Below are positions 1 to 6,208 of a stretch of 17,774 nucleotides of DNA, in pieces. Each line of letters opens with the position of its first letter. Position 1 is the stretch's first letter. Source of the stretch: Bacillota bacterium (GTDB taxonomy: Bacteria > Bacillota > Clostridia > Acetivibrionales > JAFADI01); NCBI GenBank assembly GCA_023424965.1, contig JAFADI010000003.1, forward strand, positions 1-17,774, given 5' to 3'. A program made the position numbers and the translations under genes. The notes below the pieces were generated by a model, which worked only from the letters and a program-made list of their open reading frames with translations, ran no database searches and was not told where the DNA came from.

Positions 1-75
1 TACTTCCGCATAGGCAATTGCCTCCTGGTCTTTGAAAAACATTTTCCAGCCCGAACCGAAGATTGGTTTTTTCAT
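1..75 (-). CDS. Triosephosphate-isomerase paralogue, N-terminal fragment (likely sugar-phosphate isomerase)
   Basis: Only the first 25 codons are in the window; the gene runs off the left edge. The peptide starts MKKPIFGSGWKMFF, which matches the first beta strand of triosephosphate isomerase (consensus GNWKM). The catalytic lysine is present (K11), but the usual active-site Asn two residues before it is Gly. TIM paralogues such as L-erythrulose-1-phosphate isomerase (LerI) also change this position (GTSWKMN from memory), whereas true TpiA keeps Asn. The start is ATG with an AGAGGTG ribosome binding site, 10 bases after the RLP stop, so it is the fourth member of the GntR-linked operon. The inferred role is isomerising a tetrulose phosphate made by the upstream RLP. 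A glycolytic TpiA is less likely given the missing Asn and the context. Confidence 0.6.
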   Translation of the reverse strand, partial: MKKPIFGSGWKMFFKDQEAIAYAEV

Positions 76-85
76 ATACACACCT

Positions 86-1366
86 CTACACTTTTTTGTA
101 ACCCCATAGGTCTAAAGCACATTGCAAGTCTTCGTGTTTCTTTGCCGCTTCATCCAGCGCCACACCTTCTGTTGCAGCATCAATGGCCTGCCGCATTGCC
201 GCCGCTCCTGCCGCCGCTCCTTTCGGATGGCCCTGCACAGCCCCTCCCGACGCCAGAATAATATCCCGGCCCAGGTCTTTGACAAATTGCTCCACCATTC
301 CGGGATGGACCCCTCCCCCCACGGCCGGGAATGACGGCTTCAGTCCAAATACCGGCAATGTGAGCTGCTGTACCGTGCTGAGATATTTCTGATGTTTTAA
401 AGGATAATTCCCATAGGGAGTGTTGATGATCACCATGTCCGCTCCCGCCAGCCTTGGAAACTTACCGGTAATCAAGTGGGAGCTGATTCCTGAGCGTGCT
501 GACTCGTAATACACCCCGGCGCCTGCATAATGCCCCAGTACGGGCACCTCCACCATTTCGGAAACATAGTTCAAAACATCATAGCCCGTTACTGCATAAT
601 TGACCATCACGGCATCCGCACCCAGGTCCACGGCATTTCTTGCATTGGAAACCATCGTTGAAATACTGTCTGTAATATTTACAGTGTACAGCGTTCTGTG
701 TCCCGTTTGTTCATATGCGCTTTGCGCTGCCTTTTTGTATTCCTTGACCCTTTGCTGGACCCTGCTGAATTCCGGATTGCCCAGAAGCTCATCGTCTTTT
801 ATGATGTCAACTCCCCCCAGGGCGGTCTCATAAAAAATTCTGGCTCCAACCTCCGGAGTGATTCCGGTACAGGGCTTGATCATATTGAGAAGCAGCGGCC
901 TCTTTTCAATGCCGGTAAGCTTGCGTATCCCATCAATCCCGTACTTCGGGCCTTTAAAGCCCTTCACGAATTTCTCCGGCAGCTGCAGGTCAACCAGCTT
1001 GGTCTGGATGGAAGTGGAGGCATCGTTGCCGGTAAGTGTCGTCATCATCATGGGAAACTGGCTGCCGAAATTAACGGTGGGAAATGCCAATTGTATCAGA
1101 TAGGCTTTCCTCTCCTCGCTTTTTACAAATTCCAGGTCGGAAGGGGGGATGTCATAGATGTTTACCACTTTCCCCATGTGCCTGCGCCTCATGGCATCAT
1201 CGATCCCCGGAACAGGAGCCCAGGTTCCAAGGGTCTGTCCGACGGCAAAGGCGGCAGCTTTTTTCATGATGCTTTCGCCGCTGCCAAGCTCGATAAAATA
1301 CGTGGCGATCGCGTAGTCCTCATCCTTTATATTTTCCATCAAACAGTACAAGCTTTCATTTGTCAT
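86..1366 (-). CDS. RuBisCO-like protein, probable 3-oxo-isoapionate-4-phosphate decarboxylase
   Basis: This 426-residue protein has the RuBisCO large-subunit fold: an N-terminal alpha/beta domain (about 1-140) and a TIM barrel (about 150-420). The lysine-carbamylation and Mg site is intact, in a GGVDIIKDDE motif (K190, D192, E193; equal to K201, D203, E204 of spinach). The proton-shuttling lysine is K164 in IKPCTG (K175 equivalent), H297 matches H327, and the phosphate-binding GGG (350-352) and SGG (373-375) are present. The phosphate-binding Arg after HIH is Ala (GHYAG), and loop 6 reads INTPYGNY with no K334 equivalent, so carboxylation of ribulose bisphosphate is not expected. RLPs beside TIM-like isomerases fit OiaC, which decarboxylates 3-oxo-isoapionate 4-phosphate to L-erythrulose 1-phosphate. 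OiaX (unphosphorylated substrate) or another phospho-sugar-acid RLP are alternatives. ATG start with AAGGGG upstream; 21 bases after the aldolase stop. Confidence 0.72.
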   Translation of the reverse strand: MTNESLYCLMENIKDEDYAIATYFIELGSGESIMKKAAAFAVGQTLGTWAPVPGIDDAMRRRHMGKVVNIYDIPPSDLEFVKSEERKAYLIQLAFPTVNFGSQFPMMMTTLTGNDASTSIQTKLVDLQLPEKFVKGFKGPKYGIDGIRKLTGIEKRPLLLNMIKPCTGITPEVGARIFYETALGGVDIIKDDELLGNPEFSRVQQRVKEYKKAAQSAYEQTGHRTLYTVNITDSISTMVSNARNAVDLGADAVMVNYAVTGYDVLNYVSEMVEVPVLGHYAGAGVYYESARSGISSHLITGKFPRLAGADMVIINTPYGNYPLKHQKYLSTVQQLTLPVFGLKPSFPAVGGGVHPGMVEQFVKDLGRDIILASGGAVQGHPKGAAAGAAAMRQAIDAATEGVALDEAAKKHEDLQCALDLWGYKKV

Positions 1367-1387
1367 GTCTGAGACCCCTTATATCCT

Positions 1388-1984
1388 TTATTTTTTTAGC
1401 AGTTCATTAAGGTATGCGATTTTTGCGGTTTCCTCGATAAGTTGAGCCGTCTGCCCTGCCGCAAAGCCATTTTTCCCGAGGGCGACGATGCCGTGGCCCT
1501 CCAGGAGGAACGCTTCCAGGCCTTTTCTCTCGTCAATCACCCTGTATATTTCCTGCATTCCTTCCTCCGGAATGGTGGGTGAATCAAAAGGTAAATTGGG
1601 GATGTCATATTTCAGCTTCAGTTTTGCATGCCGGGTAAGCACAGGAAGGTCTCTTTGGGTAAAGGTCCAGGTGATGGCATACGGTGAATGGGTATGTACG
1701 ATCCCGCCGATGCTTTCATACTTCTTATAAAGGGAGGCGTGCAGCACGAACTCCTGTGAAGGCTTCCGGTTCCCTTCAATCACTTTTCCGTCAAAATCAA
1801 CGATAACGGTGTTATCTTCATTGCATTCAATAAAGGACACTCCGCTGGCTTTTATGGCCATACAGTCGTACCCTGCCACCCGGACACTGATATTGCCTCC
1901 GTTTCCCGTCTGGATGCCGGATTGATAGACGTTTGTTGCAGCTTTCACCAAATCTTTTTTTGCATTTTCAATGGCTGTTTTCAA
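1388..1984 (-). CDS. Class II aldolase/adducin family protein (AraD/FucA/OtnC type)
   Basis: A 198-residue class II aldolase fold protein. Numbered from the chosen start, the zinc ligands are H97 and H99 (VHTHSPY) and H164 (EGHG), with the catalytic acid E78 (PSQEFVLHASLY). The N-terminal TGNGGNIS motif is the phosphate-binding loop of the family. Relatives include L-fuculose-1-phosphate aldolase, L-ribulose-5-phosphate 4-epimerase and the 3-oxo-tetronate-4-phosphate decarboxylase OtnC; sequence alone does not separate these. The context is a sugar-acid catabolic operon with an RLP and a TIM paralogue, so it probably cleaves or decarboxylates a phosphorylated C4-C5 sugar or acid. I chose TTG at 1984 because GGAGGGG sits six bases upstream; a GTG at 1999 would put that ribosome binding site inside the gene. 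Transcription is probably controlled by the operator at 2005-2031. Confidence 0.75.
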   Translation of the reverse strand: MKTAIENAKKDLVKAATNVYQSGIQTGNGGNISVRVAGYDCMAIKASGVSFIECNEDNTVIVDFDGKVIEGNRKPSQEFVLHASLYKKYESIGGIVHTHSPYAITWTFTQRDLPVLTRHAKLKLKYDIPNLPFDSPTIPEEGMQEIYRVIDERKGLEAFLLEGHGIVALGKNGFAAGQTAQLIEETAKIAYLNELLKK

Positions 1985-2004
1985 GAAGATCCCCTCCACT
2001 TATC

Positions 2005-2031
2005 TGGTAATGTGGTAATGTGGTATTACCA
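2005..2031. promoter_or_regulatory. Composite operator O1 upstream of the aldolase-RLP operon
   Basis: Two copies of TGGTAATG (2005-2012, 2013-2020) run directly into TGGTATTACCA (2021-2031). The last 19 bases are a perfect inverted repeat with arms TGGTAAT and ATTACCA around GTGGT, and the inner 11 bases fit the FadR/GntR consensus TNGTNNNACNA. It lies about 5-30 bases downstream of the likely transcription start and just upstream of the aldolase start, as expected for a repressor site. Three related sites occur at 2988, 8819 and 8962. Confidence 0.75.
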
Positions 2032-2042
2032 GTTTAATTGCA

Positions 2043-2071
2043 TTTATAATAAGACACTATCATCTGTCACA
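2043..2071 (-). promoter_or_regulatory. Possible sigma-A promoter for aldolase-RLP operon
   Basis: On the minus strand, a TGTGAC (-35, 2066-2071) and TATAAA (-10, 2043-2048) are separated by 17 bases. The -35 box is weak. The predicted start at about 2036 places operator O1 right after it. Confidence 0.4.
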
Positions 2072-2136
2072 GCAATGACACAATTGCCATAAGCCCGGTC
2101 GATTCCCCACCTGACCGGTAATGCCCACAGCTTATA

Positions 2137-2850
2137 TCAATTGCTTTTTTTCATCAATTCCCATACTTTCCCAAGATGATTTTTCATGCAAGTATAGGCC
2201 TCATCGGGCTTTTTCTCTTCGATCGCCTTCAGCAGCGAGTTGTGGTACTCGATATAATCATATTTCTGATCGCTTTGGCTCAGGCTCCATACCTGGTGTA
2301 TTTGAAGCGTCTTATGAATTGCCTCGAAAAGATTTAAAAACAAGGAATTGTGCGAAGCCTTTACAATTTCTTTGTGAAAATTGTAATCCATATCGCTGAA
2401 CTCATCATACCGGCCTGTTCTCAAGGAAGCTTCCGCTTCTTCCGATTTGATCTTATACTTCTTTATATTCTCAAGCTCTTCTTCGGACGCATTGACTGCC
2501 GCCAGCCTTGCACATTCGGCCTCTAGAATTCCTCTGAATTGCAATACTTCAAATATCGAGGTTTCATTTGAATACATATATGTTGCCAGTTTTCTGGTCA
2601 AAAAACTGTTGTTGGCTTCTCTGATAAATGTACCCTGGCCATGTTTTGTCTCTACAATCCCAAGCTGGCGCAGGGACCTTATGGCTTCCCTCACAGGAAT
2701 ACGGCTGACTCCCAGTGTCTCCGAAAGGCTTCTTTCACTGGGAAGCCGGTCTCCGCCTTTGAGTTCTCCCCTGATTACACGCTCCTGGATATAATCCACG
2801 ATCTGATCCACAACGTTGTTCCTGTTGATTACGATATTGACGTCTTCCAC
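2137..2850 (-). CDS. GntR-family transcriptional regulator with FCD ligand domain
   Basis: A 237-residue regulator of the FadR subfamily. The N-terminal winged helix-turn-helix spans about residues 10-75, with RLPSERSLSETLGVS and RIPVREAIRSL as the GntR signature and GQGTFI as the wing. An all-helical FCD domain follows (about 80-230); conserved His and Asp residues (in DMDYNFHKEI, EYHNSLL and KNHLGK) fit its metal and ligand pocket, which usually binds small carboxylic acids. I chose GTG at 2850, since GGGGAG lies seven bases upstream; a TTG at 2856 would be too close. It sits upstream of the aldolase-RLP operon and between two TGGTAATACCA-type sites that match FadR-type operators, so it is the best candidate to control the operon, itself and the transporter operon. 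The effector is inferred to be a sugar acid. Confidence 0.85.
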   Translation of the reverse strand: MEDVNIVINRNNVVDQIVDYIQERVIRGELKGGDRLPSERSLSETLGVSRIPVREAIRSLRQLGIVETKHGQGTFIREANNSFLTRKLATYMYSNETSIFEVLQFRGILEAECARLAAVNASEEELENIKKYKIKSEEAEASLRTGRYDEFSDMDYNFHKEIVKASHNSLFLNLFEAIHKTLQIHQVWSLSQSDQKYDYIEYHNSLLKAIEEKKPDEAYTCMKNHLGKVWELMKKSN

Positions 2851-2953
2851 AAGCAAGCTCCCCGTTCCACCGACAGATCATTTTTTCAACCTTTAATCTA
2901 TCAATGCAAGCAATAATAAATTCCTATAGTAAATACTTAGGTTTGATAACCAC

Positions 2954-2982
2954 ATATTAACATTAAGTTCGGCATTTGTCAA
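2954..2982 (-). promoter_or_regulatory. Sigma-A promoter of the GntR regulator gene
   Basis: On the minus strand, a perfect TTGACA (2977-2982) and TAATAT (2954-2959) are separated by exactly 17 bases. The transcription start would be near 2947, about 100 bases before the GTG start at 2850. Operator O2 lies just upstream of the -35 box. Confidence 0.7.
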
Positions 2983-2987
2983 GGTAT

Positions 2988-3006
2988 TGGTAAGGTGGTA
3001 ATACCA
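2988..3006. promoter_or_regulatory. Composite operator O2 upstream of the GntR gene
   Basis: TGGTAAGG (2988-2995) is followed directly by the perfect palindrome TGGTAATACCA (2996-3006), the same layout as O1, O3 and O4. Its centre lies about 50 bases upstream of the predicted transcription start, outside the core promoter. This differs from O1 and O4, which lie downstream of their starts. Confidence 0.7.
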
Positions 3007-3109
3007 TAATTCATTCCCATTCTATTCATGCCACACTGCGAGTAAGAGTGTTCTGACGTGCTTTCTATACCTGCACGGATGACCGGCGCTGTTTATATTT
3101 CCGGAAATC

Positions 3110-4396
3110 CTATTTAAAGTCCGGCAAGAGATGGGCATGTGCCTCAAAGAGCTCGTTCACCATGTTCCATATCTCATCCAGGGTCAGCACAGAGGAGGTA
3201 TGAGGATCCAGCATCACCGCGTGATGAATGTATTCCTTTTTGCCTTTCAGCGCTCCTTCCACCGCCAGCTGCTGCACATTGATGTTGGTCTGGTTGAGGG
3301 CTGCCAATTGCGAAGGAAGCTTTCCCACGGACACCGGCTGGAAACCATTCCTGTTAACGAGGCAGGGTACTTCCACGCAGCTGTCTGCCGGGAGGTTTTC
3401 TATCAAACCTGTATTGAGGACATTTCCATTAAAGGAACGTTCATATCCCGTTTCAAGGGAATGGATAATATATGCCGCATATTCATGGCTTAATTTTGCT
3501 TCGATATCCTTCCCGCTTTCCAGCACGGCTTTTGTTTCTTCAAATCTTCCCAGATTCCTTACGCTTCTCCGTACATATTCATCAATCGGTATGTCATATT
3601 TGCCGATGAGTTCTTCTGTTTTTATGAAATAGGGTACATATTCCGCCATGTGTTCGCTGGATTCAGTGACGAAATAGCCGAAGCGCCGCATGATTTCAAA
3701 CCGCACCTTGTTGTCATTGTAAGCTTCCGCCTTGTCCAGGCATTTGAACAGGTCGGGGTATAAGTCTCTTCCTTTGTGTTCAAATCTCAGAAACCACGCC
3801 ATGTGGTTTATGCCCGCCACGAAAAAATTCACTTCTTTATAGGGCAGCCCAAGGTACTCCGCCAGTTTTTCCGACGTCTGCTGTACACTGTGGCAAAGTC
3901 CTACATACTTTATCCCCGAGCTTTTCACAGCGGCAAGCGATAATATGGCCATCGGGTTGGAATAATTAAGCAGATAAGCGTTGGGGCAAATTTCTTCCAT
4001 ATCCCTTAAGAGGTCAAGCAGCGGTGGTATGGTCCTCAGCCCCCGGAATACTCCCCCAACCCCCAGGGTATCCGCAATGGTTTGCTTTAACCCGTACTTT
4101 CTCGGGATATCGAAATCCAGGAGTGTGGCTTCATGCCCTCCCACCTGGATGGCATGGATTACATAGTCGGCGCCTTTCAAAGCTTCCCGCCTGTCGGTGG
4201 TGGTCCGGACAACGGCTTTTCCTCCGTTTTTCTCCGAGAACTGCTTTGCCATCAGTCCTGCAATTCTCAACCTTTCTACATCGATATCCATAAGGCTGAA
4301 TGTGATATCCTGCAATTCATTAAAGGACAAAATGTCCGCCATTACCTGTTTTGCGAAGATTACGCTTCCTGCTCCGATAAATGTTACTTTCGGCAT
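3110..4396 (-). CDS. melA: Alpha-galactosidase, glycoside hydrolase family 4 (MelA type)
   Basis: A 428-residue GH4 enzyme, the usual family length. GH4 enzymes hydrolyse by an NAD+- and Mn2+-dependent redox/elimination mechanism in the cytoplasm. The N-terminal dinucleotide loop is VTFIGAGS (4-11). The metal-binding Cys motif is CHSV (168-171), the signature of alpha-galactosidases (and alpha-glucuronidases) rather than alpha-glucosidases (CHEV) or phospho-glucosidases (CN.P). A second metal ligand is H198 in GINHMA. Long stretches match E. coli MelA as I remember it: QTIADTLG, RALRTIP-like, YFVTESSEH.AEY, LMQTNINVQ-like and DPHT. The start is ATG with GGAGGT upstream, 21 bases after the second permease. 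As last gene of the transporter operon it probably hydrolyses an imported alpha-galactoside. Alpha-glucuronidase is the main alternative. Confidence 0.85.
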   Translation of the reverse strand: MPKVTFIGAGSVIFAKQVMADILSFNELQDITFSLMDIDVERLRIAGLMAKQFSEKNGGKAVVRTTTDRREALKGADYVIHAIQVGGHEATLLDFDIPRKYGLKQTIADTLGVGGVFRGLRTIPPLLDLLRDMEEICPNAYLLNYSNPMAILSLAAVKSSGIKYVGLCHSVQQTSEKLAEYLGLPYKEVNFFVAGINHMAWFLRFEHKGRDLYPDLFKCLDKAEAYNDNKVRFEIMRRFGYFVTESSEHMAEYVPYFIKTEELIGKYDIPIDEYVRRSVRNLGRFEETKAVLESGKDIEAKLSHEYAAYIIHSLETGYERSFNGNVLNTGLIENLPADSCVEVPCLVNRNGFQPVSVGKLPSQLAALNQTNINVQQLAVEGALKGKKEYIHHAVMLDPHTSSVLTLDEIWNMVNELFEAHAHLLPDFK

Positions 4397-4417
4397 GGGT
4401 TACCTCCATTATGTATG

Positions 4418-5242
4418 TTATTTTAATCCTGTTGTCGCTATTCCCTGTACAATAAACTTCTGGAATGCCAGGAATATGATCAGCATGGGAATTATTGCCA
4501 TAAGCGCCATTGCCATCAGTGAATTCCATTCGATAAAAAATTGTCCGATAAAGCTGAATATGCCTAATTGAACGGTATACATTTCCTTGTCGCTTACAAT
4601 GATAAAAGGCCAGATAAAATCATTCCACCGCCACATGAAGGTAAAGATTGATAAGACGGCAATCAGCGGCTTGCAGTTGGGTAGAACAATGTGGGTAAAT
4701 ATTTTGAATTCGCTTTGCCCGTCAATTCTTGCCGCTTCGATCAGTTCAAAAGGGATATCATCCATAAACTGCTTGGCCAGAAATATTCCGAAGGCTTCGG
4801 CGGCTCTAGGCACGATAAGTCCCGTATAGCTGTTGAGCCAGCCCAGGGTGGAGACGATGATAAAATTGGGGACCATGATGATCTGCATTGGAATCATCAA
4901 GGTTGAAATCACCATCACAAACATTACTTTTCTGCCTTTAAACCTGAATTTGGAAAAGGTGTATCCCGCCAGAAGATTGATGGAAACCGTCAGGACAACC
5001 GATGAAACGGCCACCACCCCGCTGTTGAAAAAGAATCGCTCAAAGGGAGCCAGGGTGAACGCGGTTACGAAGTTCTGCCATACCGGATGTGCGGGAAAAA
5101 GCACGGGCACCTTTGAAAACAGTTCATCCGAAGGCTTGAGGGCTGTCGACAGCATCCAGAAAAACGGAAATAGCGTGATTACAGCTGCAAAGATCAAAAT
5201 GACAAATGAAATTCTATCTTTTAAAATTTCTTTTCTTTCCAC
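4418..5242 (-). CDS. Carbohydrate ABC transporter permease (MalG/UgpE-like, CUT1)
   Basis: A 274-residue inner-membrane permease with about six hydrophobic segments; the first is near residues 12-31 (FVILIFAAVITLFPFFWML). The cytoplasmic EAA loop, EAARIDG through IVLP (about residues 167-188), is the docking site for the ATPase. The C-terminal end, FQKFIVQGIATTGLK, is typical of the MalG group. The start is GTG at 5242, whose G is also the last base of the TAG stop of the upstream permease, with GAGGAGAGG upstream, so translation is probably coupled. It forms the channel with the preceding permease. No ATP-binding subunit is encoded nearby, so a shared MsmX-type ATPase is inferred. Confidence 0.92.
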   Translation of the reverse strand: MERKEILKDRISFVILIFAAVITLFPFFWMLSTALKPSDELFSKVPVLFPAHPVWQNFVTAFTLAPFERFFFNSGVVAVSSVVLTVSINLLAGYTFSKFRFKGRKVMFVMVISTLMIPMQIIMVPNFIIVSTLGWLNSYTGLIVPRAAEAFGIFLAKQFMDDIPFELIEAARIDGQSEFKIFTHIVLPNCKPLIAVLSIFTFMWRWNDFIWPFIIVSDKEMYTVQLGIFSFIGQFFIEWNSLMAMALMAIIPMLIIFLAFQKFIVQGIATTGLK

Positions 5243-6129
5243 TACTGTTCCTCTCCTCTCAGCTGCAATATCGTCATCACAAAAACGATCAAGAACATTA
5301 CGACGCCCACCGCGGAAGCATAGCCCATTTCACCTACGCTGAAAGCCTGCTTGTAGATGTAATGCACCATTACCGTACTGGATAAGCCCGGTCCTCCGCC
5401 TGTCATGATAACGAAAAGGTCAAAGGCCATAAATCCGTAAATAATGGATATTACAAGCAAAAATACCGTTGTCGACCGGAGCAGGGGCCAGGTGATGTAG
5501 CGGAATTTTCTGAAGTCCCCCGCTCCATCGATGTCGGCGGCTTCATAGTACTCATTGGGTATGCTCTGCATTCCGGCCAAATAGATGACCATACAGTATC
5601 CTGCCCTTACCCAGATGGTGGCCAGAATTACCGAAGGCATGGACAGCGCATTGCTCGTAAGCCACATTTGCGGTCCGATACCGACCAAACCGAGGAGGTA
5701 ATTCAGTATGCCGTAATCGGTACTTAAAATCCACTGCCATACCAGCCCTGCCGCAACCAGCGAAACAACCGCGGGGATGTAGAATATCCCTCGTAGGGCA
5801 TTCCTCAAAAAGATTTTCCGGTTCAGCATCAACGCCCCGATAAGGCCGAGTCCCATGCCCAGCGGTACGGTTGCCACGGTATAGTAAATGGTGTTCAGCA
5901 GCACAATCCCAAATTCCCTATCCGCGAACAGCTTGATATAATTGTCAAGCCCGGTGAATTGCGGCGTACTTATAAGGCTCCACTTGGTCAGGCTGATATA
6001 AAAAGTAAAAATAATGGGGATAATCATAAAAGTTATGAACAGGATCATGCTCGGGGATATAAACAGGTAAGGAATAAATTTGTGCTTATTAAATCTGACC
6101 GTATTGCTGGCTTTCTCTGCAAGCTGCAT
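5242..6129 (-). CDS. Carbohydrate ABC transporter permease (MalF/UgpA-like, CUT1)
   Basis: A 295-residue permease starting MQLAEKASNTVRFNKHKFIPYLF, with a first membrane segment at about 18-42 and five more. The EAA motif reads YYEAADIDGAGDFRKFRYITWP. The reading frame stays open upstream to 6204, but that part crosses the intercistronic hairpin (6167-6196); the ATG at 6129 has GGGGGG eight bases upstream and gives the usual N terminus, so I chose it. It pairs with the MalG-like permease, overlapping it by one base, and takes substrate from the lipoprotein encoded upstream. Confidence 0.9.
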   Translation of the reverse strand: MQLAEKASNTVRFNKHKFIPYLFISPSMILFITFMIIPIIFTFYISLTKWSLISTPQFTGLDNYIKLFADREFGIVLLNTIYYTVATVPLGMGLGLIGALMLNRKIFLRNALRGIFYIPAVVSLVAAGLVWQWILSTDYGILNYLLGLVGIGPQMWLTSNALSMPSVILATIWVRAGYCMVIYLAGMQSIPNEYYEAADIDGAGDFRKFRYITWPLLRSTTVFLLVISIIYGFMAFDLFVIMTGGGPGLSSTVMVHYIYKQAFSVGEMGYASAVGVVMFLIVFVMTILQLRGEEQ

Positions 6130-6166
6130 TGTGCAGGCCCCCCATCCTTCCATCGTATATTCCGAC

Positions 6167-6196
6167 CCGGGGATTGCAGATCTCCGCAATCCCCGG
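6167..6196 (-). promoter_or_regulatory. Intercistronic hairpin between binding-protein and permease genes
   Basis: A perfect 11-bp inverted repeat, CCGGGGATTGC and GCAATCCCCGG, flanks an 8-base loop. It lies in the 79-base gap between the binding-protein stop (6209) and the permease start (6129). No T-tract follows on the minus strand, so it is not a full terminator. By analogy with other importer operons it may protect the binding-protein mRNA or lower permease expression. Confidence 0.75.
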
Positions 6197-6208
6197 TGTC
6201 GCACGGGC

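Noticed and set aside
86..1366. A true RuBisCO large subunit
   Set aside because: The loop-6 Lys and the phosphate-binding Arg are absent, and neighbours are aldolase and isomerase genes rather than phosphoribulokinase or a small subunit.
698..1372. Long plus-strand open frame opposite the RLP gene
   Set aside because: It is the antisense shadow of a confident gene, with no family features of its own and no ribosome binding site that stands out.
2005..2031. Short CRISPR-like or tandem-repeat array
   Set aside because: Only three 8-base units occur and they form part of an operator shared with three other upstream regions.
6130..6204. Upstream extension of the MalF-like permease to 6204
   Set aside because: The extension lies over the intercistronic hairpin, adds a non-family N terminus, and the ATG at 6129 has a better ribosome binding site.
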